This document shows positions 9,971 to 17,274 of a stretch of 64,000 nt of DNA, piece after piece; the stretch's first letter is position 1, and every line of letters begins with the position of its first letter. The notes beneath the pieces were generated by a model, which saw only the letters and a program-made list of their open reading frames with translations, was not told where the DNA came from and did no database searches. The position numbers and the translations under genes were made by a program. Origin of the DNA: Terriglobia bacterium. Lineage in GTDB: Bacteria > Acidobacteriota > Terriglobia > Acidiferrales > UBA7541. The stretch lies in assembly GCA_023512135.1 (NCBI GenBank), contig JAIMAG010000004.1:1-64000 (forward strand). The letters run 5' to 3'.

Positions 9971-10954
9971 ATGCCGGGCACGGTTCCTGCGGTGCGGGAG
10001 CAGTGGCGGCTGCGTCCGCGGCAGGGGGCCAAACGCGACCTGCTCTCGCTGCACGAACTCACCATCGAGGAAATGGAAAACCTCCTCCGCCTGGCCGCTG
10101 CGGTTAAGGCCCAGCCAACGGCATTCAGCCACGCGCTGCAGGGGCAATCGCTGGCCTTGGTGTTCGAGAAGCCTTCTCTGCGAACACGAGTCACGTTCGA
10201 AGTGGCCATGACCCAACTGGGAGGCCATGCGGTCTATTTGGCGCCGGCCGATGTCGGTCTGGGCCGGCGCGAATCGGTGCGCGACGTAGCACGCAATCTG
10301 GGGCGCTGGGTTCAGGGGATCGTCGTGCGCACCTTCGGGCAGAAGATTCTCGAAGAGATGGCTGCCGCAGCTCCGGTTCCGGTGATCAATGCCCTGACGG
10401 ATCTGCTGCATCCCTGTCAGGCGCTCGCGGACCTGCTCACGCTGCAGCAGCACCGGGGACGGCTGCGGGGTTTGCGGCTGGCTTATGTCGGGGACGGCAA
10501 CAACGTCGCTCACTCCCTTTTGCATGCTGCCGCCCGGGCGGGAATGCACCTTACTCTGGCCTGCCCGCCGGGCTACCAGCCAGACTCGGTGATTCTTGCT
10601 CAGGCGCTCGAGGTGGCTCCGGCCACCGGAGCCATTCTCCGCGTGGTTCATGATCCCGCCGAGGCCGTTCGGGATGCCGACGCGGTCTACACAGACGTCT
10701 GGACCAGCATGGGGCAGGAGGCCGAGTCCGAGCTGCGCCGCCGGGTGTTCGCTCCCTATCAGGTGAACGCCGATTTGATGAAACTGGCCAAGCCCGACGC
10801 TTTGTTCCTGCATTGCCTGCCGGCCCACCGCGGCGAGGAAGTCACCGACGATGTTCTCGACGGGCCTCGTTCCGTCGTGCTTGATCAGGCCGAAAATCGG
10901 CTCTATGTCGCCAAAGCAGTTCTGCTGGCTCTGCTCAGTGAGGTATCCCCATGA
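9971..10954 (+). CDS. argF: Ornithine carbamoyltransferase
   Basis: This 327-residue cytoplasmic enzyme transfers the carbamoyl group between carbamoyl phosphate and ornithine/citrulline. The carbamoyl-phosphate loop reads KPSLRTRVTFE instead of the usual STRTR, a substitution I recall from Thermus/Deinococcus-type enzymes. Other signatures are intact: LLHPCQALADLLT, DVWTSMGQE and HCLPAHRGEEV, the last two supporting ornithine over other acceptors. ATG 9971 follows GGAGGGAACG. The stop overlaps the carbamate kinase start (ATGA), so the pair is translationally coupled. That coupling favours catabolic use (citrulline to ATP) over arginine synthesis, although no arginine deiminase is visible. 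Confidence 0.9.
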   Translation: MPGTVPAVREQWRLRPRQGAKRDLLSLHELTIEEMENLLRLAAAVKAQPTAFSHALQGQSLALVFEKPSLRTRVTFEVAMTQLGGHAVYLAPADVGLGRRESVRDVARNLGRWVQGIVVRTFGQKILEEMAAAAPVPVINALTDLLHPCQALADLLTLQQHRGRLRGLRLAYVGDGNNVAHSLLHAAARAGMHLTLACPPGYQPDSVILAQALEVAPATGAILRVVHDPAEAVRDADAVYTDVWTSMGQEAESELRRRVFAPYQVNADLMKLAKPDALFLHCLPAHRGEEVTDDVLDGPRSVVLDQAENRLYVAKAVLLALLSEVSP

Positions 10955-11925
10955 GGCCGATTGCGGTCATCGCCATTGGCGGCAATTCGCTCGAAACGCC
11001 CGGTCGCCCGGCGAGCTTTGCAGAACAGCAGCAGGTTGCGCGGCTGGCCTGCGAGGGCATTGTGGACGTGTTGCGCGCCGGCTACCGCGTGGTGGTGACC
11101 CACGGCAACGGTCCCCAGGTCGGCCAGGCCTTGTTGCGGAGCGAGCTGGCTGCTTCGGCGGTGCCGCCGGTTCCGCTGGATGCCTGCGATGCGGAAACAC
11201 AGGGCTTGATTGGCTACCTGCTTCAGCAGGAGCTGACGAATGTGCTGCGCGAACGCGGCCTGTGGCAGTCGGCCGTCAGCCTGGTCACGCAGGTCGTCGT
11301 GGATGCAAACGACCCGGCCTTCGCCCAGCCGTCGAAGCCTGTCGGGCCGTTTTACTCCTCGGCGGAGGCCGAGCGGCGCCAGCGCGAACTCGGCTGGGTG
11401 ATGGTCGAAGACGCCGGACGCGGCTGGCGCAGGGTCGTGCCTTCACCGCGACCGATCGAATTGGTCGAGATCGGTGCCGTGCGTACCTGCCTGCGCGCGG
11501 GGCACATCGTCATTGCCGGTGGCGGGGGAGGCATCCCGGTGGTGCGTCGGCAGAATCGGCTGCAGGGTGTCGAAGCCGTCGTGGATAAGGATCGCACCTC
11601 TGGCTTGCTCGCGCGACAACTGCACGCGGAGCTGCTGCTGTTTTCCACCGGTGTGGACCGGGTCGCTCTGCACTTCGGCCGGCCCGAGCAGCGTTTCCTG
11701 GACCGATTGACCTGGGAAGAGGCTCAGCAATACCTGCAACAGGGACAATTCCCGCCCGGCAGCATGGGCCCGAAAATCGAGGCGGCATTGGAATTTCTGG
11801 CTGCCGGCGGGCAACGCGTGTTGATTACCTCGCCGGAGAACATCATCCGGGCGGTGCGCGGGCAGGCGGGCACCGAAATCCTCCAGCCGCTTCGTGCGGC
11901 ACAGCCGCGCTGGTCGGCAGCTTGA
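10951..11925 (+). CDS. arcC: Carbamate kinase
   Basis: This 324-residue amino-acid-kinase-fold enzyme begins RPIAVIAIGGNSLETPG. It contains VVVTHGNGPQVGQ, VVPSPRPIELVEIGAVRTCL, VIAGGGGGIPVV, VVDKDRTSGLLARQL and FPPGSMGPKIEAALEFL, a full set of carbamate kinase signatures. It interconverts carbamoyl phosphate + ADP and carbamate + ATP. Four-base overlap with argF indicates one transcript and a linked pathway, most likely ATP generation from citrulline or another carbamoyl donor. Length is normal for the family. Confidence 0.95.
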   Translation: MRPIAVIAIGGNSLETPGRPASFAEQQQVARLACEGIVDVLRAGYRVVVTHGNGPQVGQALLRSELAASAVPPVPLDACDAETQGLIGYLLQQELTNVLRERGLWQSAVSLVTQVVVDANDPAFAQPSKPVGPFYSSAEAERRQRELGWVMVEDAGRGWRRVVPSPRPIELVEIGAVRTCLRAGHIVIAGGGGGIPVVRRQNRLQGVEAVVDKDRTSGLLARQLHAELLLFSTGVDRVALHFGRPEQRFLDRLTWEEAQQYLQQGQFPPGSMGPKIEAALEFLAAGGQRVLITSPENIIRAVRGQAGTEILQPLRAAQPRWSAA

Positions 11926-12154
11926 AACCGGGGATGACGATGCATGCCGCGACTCAAGTGGGGGAACTGCCACAGCGACGGGCGGCGGGCGTGCTTTCTC
12001 GATTCGTTCCTCCAGAAAACGATGGGCCAACCCGTTGTGGCACCGCACCTATCCTGAGCGCGCCTAGGGAGAACTGGCATCCGGCGTGCCCTATGGCTTT
12101 TGGAGTGGATGGCCGGGGTGCGCACAGGGCGGGTCTGCGAAGGAGGACGGAGCC

Positions 12155-12598
12155 ATGATTGCTGCGCGTTTGGTCCGTCTGATCGAGGCCAATTCCGAGG
12201 CGCTGGCAAGCAGTCTCATGCAGCGGTTGAAAACTCACCGCGAACTGGCGGATCTGAGCAAAGTCCCCGCGGAAGAGCTGCGACAGCGCGTGTTCGAAGT
12301 GTACCGGAATCTGAGCGAGTGGATCAGTTCGCGCTCGGTGGCTGACATCGAACGGCGCTATCGCGCCATCGGCGCCCGCCGGGCCATGCAGGGTGTCCCG
12401 CTCAGTCAGGTGGTCTATGCCATCCTGCTCGTCAAGGAGCATCTGTGGGAATTCCTGGAGCAGGAGGGCTTGGTCGATCGCCACGTGGAGCTGTTTCAGG
12501 AAATGGAGTTGCTGCACCTCGTGAATCGGTTTTTCGATCGGGCCGTGTTTTACACCGCGCTCGGTTACGAACAGGCCCGCGCAGCACAGGTCGCCTAG
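12155..12598 (+). CDS. RsbR/RsbRD N-terminal-like helical sensor protein
   Basis: This 147-residue all-helical protein starts at ATG 12155 after AAGGAGGA. The pattern LIEANSEALASSLMQRLKTH, then RVFEVYRNLSEWISSR, then RRAMQGVPLSQVVYAILLVK resembles the globin-like N-terminal domain of RsbR/RsbRD stressosome co-antagonists. No STAS domain follows and no Rsb partner is nearby, so it is a free-standing sensor domain or a related protein. The conserved-looking region QGVPLSQVVYAILLVKEHLW is also seen in N-terminal domains of some histidine kinases. Ligand and partner are unknown. Confidence 0.6.
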   Translation: MIAARLVRLIEANSEALASSLMQRLKTHRELADLSKVPAEELRQRVFEVYRNLSEWISSRSVADIERRYRAIGARRAMQGVPLSQVVYAILLVKEHLWEFLEQEGLVDRHVELFQEMELLHLVNRFFDRAVFYTALGYEQARAAQVA

Positions 12599-12653
12599 GG
12601 CCACCTGGCCGTCCCGAGTGCACTTCGCTCTGCCGCGCCACGGAGAACGGAAC

Positions 12654-13607
12654 ATGGAAACTGAGCTGACGTCGAATCTCACGGTTTATTTTCGTGGTCA
12701 ATTTGTTCCGCTGCAGGAAGCCAGAGTCGGACTGCTCACCCACGCCCTGCACTACGGCACCGGGGTGTTTGAGGGGATTCGCGGCTACTGGTCGGAAGAA
12801 GAAGCGGAGCTGTTTCTGTTCCGTCCACGGGAACATTTCGAGCGGTGGAAGCAGAACGGGCATCTGCTGAAAATGGACATCCCGCACACCCCTGCCGAAC
12901 TGTGCGAACTCGTGTGCGAGCTGATCGTGCGCAACCAGTTCCGCTGTGACCTCTACATTCGCCCGCTGATGTTCAAATCGCGCGAAGGCATCGGCGTGCA
13001 CCTGGGGCCGGAAACGGAGTTCGCCCTCATCGCGCTGCCGTTCGGGAAATACATCGACAGCAGCCGTGGGCTTCGTGTTTGCGTCTCCTCGTGGCGCCGC
13101 GTGCCCGACAATTCCATTCCGGCGCGCGGCAAAATCTGCGGAGCGTACGTGAACAGTGCGCTGGCGGGCGAGGAGGCGCGCAGCCATGGCTTCGACGAGG
13201 CCATCGTGCTCACCGAAGACGGCCACGTCGCCGAAGGCTCGGCCGCGAACATCTTCCTGGTGCGTAACGGCCAGTTGATCACCCCGCCGGTCACCGATGA
13301 CATCCTGGAGGGAATTACGCGCGCCACCGTGATGGAGCTGGCCCGGGAGATGTGGGTGGATACGGTCGAACGGCGCGTCGACCGCACCGAACTGTACGTG
13401 GCCGAAGAAATCTTCTTTACCGGCACCGCTTTTGAAATCGCGCCCGTGGTGGAAGTGGACCGCCGACCAGTGGGAACTGGCGCCGTGGGGCCGCTGACCC
13501 GCCGTCTCCAGCAAGCCTACGCCGATGTGGCGCGGGGTCGTTCGGTGCGCAACGCCCACTGGCGACTGGGTGTCTACCGGGAAGCCAGAACGAATGTGCC
13601 GCGCTGA
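12654..13607 (+). CDS. ilvE: Branched-chain amino acid aminotransferase
   Basis: This 317-residue fold-type IV PLP enzyme has TVYFRGQFVPLQEARVGLLT, HYGTGVFEGIRGY, the PLP-lysine region ARGKICGAYVNSALAGEEAR and VAEGSAANIFLVRNGQLITP. These are diagnostic for IlvE. It converts leucine, isoleucine and valine to their 2-oxoacids reversibly. I chose ATG 12654 (METELTSN) with GGAG upstream over an upstream ATG at 12618. Its closeness to two 2-oxoacid:ferredoxin oxidoreductase clusters makes branched-chain 2-oxoacid oxidation a plausible use, though biosynthesis is equally compatible. Confidence 0.93.
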   Translation: METELTSNLTVYFRGQFVPLQEARVGLLTHALHYGTGVFEGIRGYWSEEEAELFLFRPREHFERWKQNGHLLKMDIPHTPAELCELVCELIVRNQFRCDLYIRPLMFKSREGIGVHLGPETEFALIALPFGKYIDSSRGLRVCVSSWRRVPDNSIPARGKICGAYVNSALAGEEARSHGFDEAIVLTEDGHVAEGSAANIFLVRNGQLITPPVTDDILEGITRATVMELAREMWVDTVERRVDRTELYVAEEIFFTGTAFEIAPVVEVDRRPVGTGAVGPLTRRLQQAYADVARGRSVRNAHWRLGVYREARTNVPR

Positions 13608-13630
13608 GCCGCTGCGCTCAGGAGGGAAAC

Positions 13631-14104
13631 ATGGACCTGCGCGAGCCACTCGAACGTTTTCACCGCGAACACCGGGACATCCTGAGTTTCCTGCAGGAAT
13701 GGGAACAGGTGCTCGCCCGGGCCGCCAGCGAGGATCCCGATGTGCGCTGCCGCGCACTGCAACGGTTGCGGGACCTGCGCGAACGGATTCACCAGATCCA
13801 GCAGCACTGCAGCGAAGAAGAACGAAGCAGCGAATCCGTTTTTCGGCTTTATCTGGATGAAACCCTGTTCGACGAGCTCCGCCGCGAGCACGCTCGACTG
13901 CAGGAGTTTGTCCAGGCCTATCTGGATGCTGTGGCTCAGCTCACCACACCGCCTCCGGCCCAGCAACTGGTGACGCTCGGGCAGAGCTTGATCGAACACT
14001 TGCGCCGGCACATCGCCCTGGAAGAGCGGCTGCTCGAACAGATTCAAAATAGCGCAGAAGCCGAGGAGCGGATTCTGCTCCGGTACACCCAGGCCGCCGA
14101 ATGA
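13631..14104 (+). CDS. Hemerythrin-like HHE domain protein
   Basis: This 157-residue four-helix protein has metal-ligand candidates in FHREHRDILSFL, IHQIQQHCSEEERSSE, RREHARLQEF and HLRRHIALEERLLEQI. These are the His/Glu pattern of a hemerythrin-type di-iron site. Hemerythrins bind O2 or, in bacterial HHE proteins, may respond to NO or iron. It starts 23 bases after ilvE with GGAGG upstream. A second hemerythrin lies at 38330-38950. Confidence 0.8.
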   Translation: MDLREPLERFHREHRDILSFLQEWEQVLARAASEDPDVRCRALQRLRDLRERIHQIQQHCSEEERSSESVFRLYLDETLFDELRREHARLQEFVQAYLDAVAQLTTPPPAQQLVTLGQSLIEHLRRHIALEERLLEQIQNSAEAEERILLRYTQAAE

Positions 14105-14174
14105 GTCCGTTAGCGCAACCTTTTCTGTTCCTGCGCGCTCGGCCCGCCGAAGGCGCTGCCCGCCAGTCCATCGC

Positions 14175-14744
14175 TCAGGGCGACGCGTGTACCGGGCTGC
14201 CCGCCAACTGCTTCAGACCGAAATCGTAGCCCTGTTCGAAAGCTGCCAGGTTCAAAGTTTCCGTGCCTGCCGGCACCGAATCGCGGATGGCGCGGCGAGC
14301 CGAATCCGGATGGGGCAGGCCGACAACGGCGGCGAAGAATCCTACCAGCACCATGTTCATCACCAGGCGACGCCCCAGGGCCTCGGCCAGCCGGGTGGCG
14401 GGCACTCGGTACAGCACAACGGCATCGGGCAGCGGGGACGTGCGCACCAGGTCCTCTTCGACAATCAGTGTGCCGCCCGGACGCAGCGAGGGAACGAATC
14501 GCCGATAGGCTTCTTGCGAGAGCGTCACGAGAATGTGCGGGTTCGTTACATAGGGATAGAGCACCGGCTCGCGCGAGACCACCAGTTGTGCGCTGCAGGC
14601 GCTGCCGCGCGCCTCGGGGCCAAAGCTCTGCGTCAACGAAACATGGTAGCCGTCATAGAGCACCAGGCCCCGGCCGATCACCATGCCGGCCAGGATGACG
14701 CCCTGACCGCCCAACCCACCGATCTGGATTTCAACTGCGGACAT
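14175..14744 (-). CDS. 2-oxoacid:ferredoxin oxidoreductase, gamma subunit (KorC type)
   Basis: This 189-residue subunit starts MSAVEIQIGGLGGQGVILAG, the typical gamma-domain opening, and contains SLTQSFGPEARGSACSAQLV and NMVLVGFFAAVVGLP. It is the last gene of a four-gene minus-strand cluster (ferredoxin, alpha, beta, gamma) and overlaps the beta gene by 14 bases. The gamma domain helps bind CoA and completes the heterotetramer. An in-frame ATG 66 bases upstream lies deep in the beta gene and was not chosen. Confidence 0.9.
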   Translation of the reverse strand: MSAVEIQIGGLGGQGVILAGMVIGRGLVLYDGYHVSLTQSFGPEARGSACSAQLVVSREPVLYPYVTNPHILVTLSQEAYRRFVPSLRPGGTLIVEEDLVRTSPLPDAVVLYRVPATRLAEALGRRLVMNMVLVGFFAAVVGLPHPDSARRAIRDSVPAGTETLNLAAFEQGYDFGLKQLAGSPVHASP

Positions 14745-15606
14745 GGTCTTCGATGCATCCGGTGTATTGCGCTTCCAGAGTGCGGGCGAGCTGCTGGTTG
14801 AGCAGCTCAAGATACGTCGGCCGCTCGATGTCTACGAACTTGCCCACGAGGATAGGCCCTTGGAACGAAATCGCGACCTCTTTGGTCGGGGCACCGTGGC
14901 GCGTGACGCTGGCCTCTTTGTAATACTTCATCGCTTCCAGTCCGTCGCCGAGCCGGTTTCGTCGCTGGTACAGGGTCGGGCAGGGACTCAGGATTTCCAG
15001 AAAGCAGAAGCCGCGCTTGCGGAACATCTCCACCATCGAGTGGGTGATCTGTCGGACGTGATAGGCGGTCCACCGCGCCACATAGACCGCTCCAGCCGAT
15101 TCCGCCAGGTAGGGCAGATTGAACGGTTGTTCCGGGCATCCGTACGGCGTGGTGCTGGTCAGCGCCGTGGCCGGGGTGGTCGGGCCCACCTGCCCGCCGG
15201 TCATGCCATAGATGAAGTTGTTCACGCAGATGACCTTCAGATCTACGTTGCGTCGTGCCGCATGGATGAAGTGGTTCCCGCCGATCGCGATTAGATCGCC
15301 GTCGCCGCTGTAGACCACTACCGTGAGCTCCGGATTGGCCAGCTTCAAACCCGTAGCGAAGGGAATCGCGCGGCCGTGCGTGGTGTGGAACGAATCCAGG
15401 TTTGCGTAGCCGGCGACCCGACCACTGCAGCCAATGCCGGAAACGATGACCACCTTGTCCAGATCGAGCCGCGCCTGCTGCAGAGCCCGCGCGAAGCAGT
15501 TCATGGTGGTGCCGATGCCACAGCCCGGGCACCAGATGTGCGGCATTCGGTCGGTGCGCAGCAGTGCCTCCACCGGATTGGGAGGCAGGTACACTTCCGT
15601 ACTCAT
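14731..15606 (-). CDS. korB: 2-oxoacid:ferredoxin oxidoreductase, beta subunit (KorB type)
   Basis: This 291-residue TPP subunit has HIWCPGCGIGTTM (Cys26, Cys29) and GIGCSGR (Cys60) as cluster ligands. The TPP/Mg motif is GDGD at residues 101-104, followed by VNNFIYGMTGGQVGPTTP. It catalyses CoA-dependent oxidative decarboxylation of a 2-oxoacid with reduction of ferredoxin. The phrase MTGGQVGPTTP and the subunit order resemble 2-oxoglutarate oxidoreductase (Kor), which is my preferred assignment. Substrate remains inferred. It overlaps korA by four bases. Confidence 0.88.
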   Translation of the reverse strand: MSTEVYLPPNPVEALLRTDRMPHIWCPGCGIGTTMNCFARALQQARLDLDKVVIVSGIGCSGRVAGYANLDSFHTTHGRAIPFATGLKLANPELTVVVYSGDGDLIAIGGNHFIHAARRNVDLKVICVNNFIYGMTGGQVGPTTPATALTSTTPYGCPEQPFNLPYLAESAGAVYVARWTAYHVRQITHSMVEMFRKRGFCFLEILSPCPTLYQRRNRLGDGLEAMKYYKEASVTRHGAPTKEVAISFQGPILVGKFVDIERPTYLELLNQQLARTLEAQYTGCIEDHVRS

Positions 15607-16784
15607 CGTTCGATCTCCACCGCTTGGGCCATCTCTACGATGGTTTCGAAAAGTTCCTGCGGATGGTGCACGCTGCCGCCGGCGTGCCCGGCCAACCGCA
15701 CCGGGACTCTCCCGCCGACGCAGCGTTCCACCTCGCGCACAATCTGTCCCAGATTGATTTCGGCCACCAGGATACCGCTCAGCCCCGCTCGGCTGGCGAG
15801 CTGACGCAGACGTGCTTCCGGAAACGGCCAGATCAAAATCGGGCGCAGCAGTCCGGCTGCAATGCCCCTTGCCCGCGCCATCTGTACCGCACGCAGAGCT
15901 ACCCGTGAGGTGATTCCGTAGGCCAGAACAATCACCTCCGCATCTTCCAGGAAATGCTCTTCGACGCGTGTGAGCCGTGTCGCGTCGTTGCGAATCTTCG
16001 CCACCAGCCGTCGGACCAGCCGGTCGTGTGCGGCCACATTCGTTGTCGGATAGCCGCGTTCGTCGTGGGTCAGCCCGGTGATGTGAAACCGGTAGCCCTG
16101 TCCGGCGCGGGCCATGGCCGGCACCAGGTCCGCTTCGGGTGCGAAGGGCCGATAGTCTGCGGGTGGCTTCGTCGTGTAGCGGCGCGGCACAATCTCGATC
16201 TGGTCGGCCGGAGGAATGACCACCCGCTCCGTCATGTGTCCCACAATTTCATCCATCATGACCAGCACGGGTGTGCGGTACTGCTCGGCCAGATTGAAGG
16301 CCTCGATGGTCAGGTCGAAGCACTCCTGCGGGGAGTTCGGAGCCAGGGCAATGATTTCGTAGTCGCCATGGGAACCCCAGCGCGCCTGCTGCATGTCGCC
16401 CTGCGCGGGCAGAGTGGGCAAGCCGGTCGAAGGCCCCCCGCGCTGGACATCCACGATCACACAGGGTGTCTCCGTCATGGCGGCGTAGCCGATATGTTCC
16501 ATCATCAGGGAAAAGCCCGGGCCCGAGGTCACCGTGAACGCCTTCGCGCCGGCCCAGACCGCACCTTGAATGGCGATCGAAGCCGCCAGCTCGTCTTCCA
16601 TTTGCAGGAACATGCCGCCCAGCAGCGGAACGCGTTGCGCAAAACGTTCCACGATTTCTGTCGAAGGTGTGATCGGATAGCCCGCGGCAAAGCGGCAGCC
16701 GGCAGCCAATGCGCCTTCGGCGCAGGCCTGATCCCCGTCGAGAAAATGTACGCCGGCCAGCACGCCGCGGGGATCGGCTTTCAT
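15603..16784 (-). CDS. korA: 2-oxoacid:ferredoxin oxidoreductase, alpha subunit (KorA type)
   Basis: This 393-residue subunit has AAGCRFAAGYPITPSTEIVE near the N-terminus, MEDELAASIAIQGAVWAGAK, TVTSGPGFSLMMEHIGYA, and the C-terminal transketolase-like domain (VIVLAYGITSRVALRAV). Together these mark the alpha subunit that binds the TPP pyrimidine. It overlaps both neighbours by four bases, so the cluster is tightly coupled. In the absence of a gamma-alpha fusion and with a separate ferredoxin subunit, the enzyme fits the KorDABC type. Confidence 0.9.
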   Translation of the reverse strand: MKADPRGVLAGVHFLDGDQACAEGALAAGCRFAAGYPITPSTEIVERFAQRVPLLGGMFLQMEDELAASIAIQGAVWAGAKAFTVTSGPGFSLMMEHIGYAAMTETPCVIVDVQRGGPSTGLPTLPAQGDMQQARWGSHGDYEIIALAPNSPQECFDLTIEAFNLAEQYRTPVLVMMDEIVGHMTERVVIPPADQIEIVPRRYTTKPPADYRPFAPEADLVPAMARAGQGYRFHITGLTHDERGYPTTNVAAHDRLVRRLVAKIRNDATRLTRVEEHFLEDAEVIVLAYGITSRVALRAVQMARARGIAAGLLRPILIWPFPEARLRQLASRAGLSGILVAEINLGQIVREVERCVGGRVPVRLAGHAGGSVHHPQELFETIVEMAQAVEIER

Positions 16785-17113
16785 GTCGTTTCCTCCGCAC
16801 GGGCCGCGTCTGCGGGCGGTGTCGTCGAGTCCTTCAGCATGACCCCGTAGATGGCAAAGTCGGGACAGTACAGTCCACAGAGGTCACACCCGGTGCATCC
16901 CTCTGGACGAATCAGTTCCGGCGGGTGGTAGCCCAACGCATTGAATTCGGCTGAAAACGCCAGCACCTTGGGCGGGCAGAAGGCGATGCAGAAGCCGCAG
17001 CCTTTGCACCGCTCGGGCTTCAGCACAATCGTGCCCCGCGGCCGCCGCGACCGTGTCGAGGTGGTCGCTTCGGCTGCACCCTCGGCCGGTTTTGCCTCAG
17101 AGTGCAAGTTCAC
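16781..17113 (-). CDS. korD: 2-oxoacid:ferredoxin oxidoreductase, delta (ferredoxin) subunit
   Basis: This 110-residue protein has two 4Fe-4S motifs: CKGCGFCIAFCP near residues 38-49 and CTGCDLCGLYCP near residues 73-84. An N-terminal tail of about 30 residues, rich in Ala/Arg/Thr, precedes them. It takes electrons from the catalytic subunits and passes them to soluble ferredoxin. It is the first gene of the cluster, so the promoter should lie in 17114-17274. That stretch contains two short GC hairpins (CCCC-GGGG at about 17112 and CCACG-CGTGG at about 17142) and nothing more definite. Confidence 0.9.
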   Translation of the reverse strand: MNLHSEAKPAEGAAEATTSTRSRRPRGTIVLKPERCKGCGFCIAFCPPKVLAFSAEFNALGYHPPELIRPEGCTGCDLCGLYCPDFAIYGVMLKDSTTPPADAARAEETT

Positions 17114-17274
17114 CCCCTTCGGGGCGAGTGCAATCGGAAAACCACGACGGGCCGTGGCTAATGGCTTGCTTCAGCTAGAGTTAGCAGCACCTGCGGGGTT
17201 CTGCAGCAGGCGGCTGCGCCGTCCGACACACCCCCGGTGGGCCACATTCCGCGACTGTAACACCAGGATTCCGA

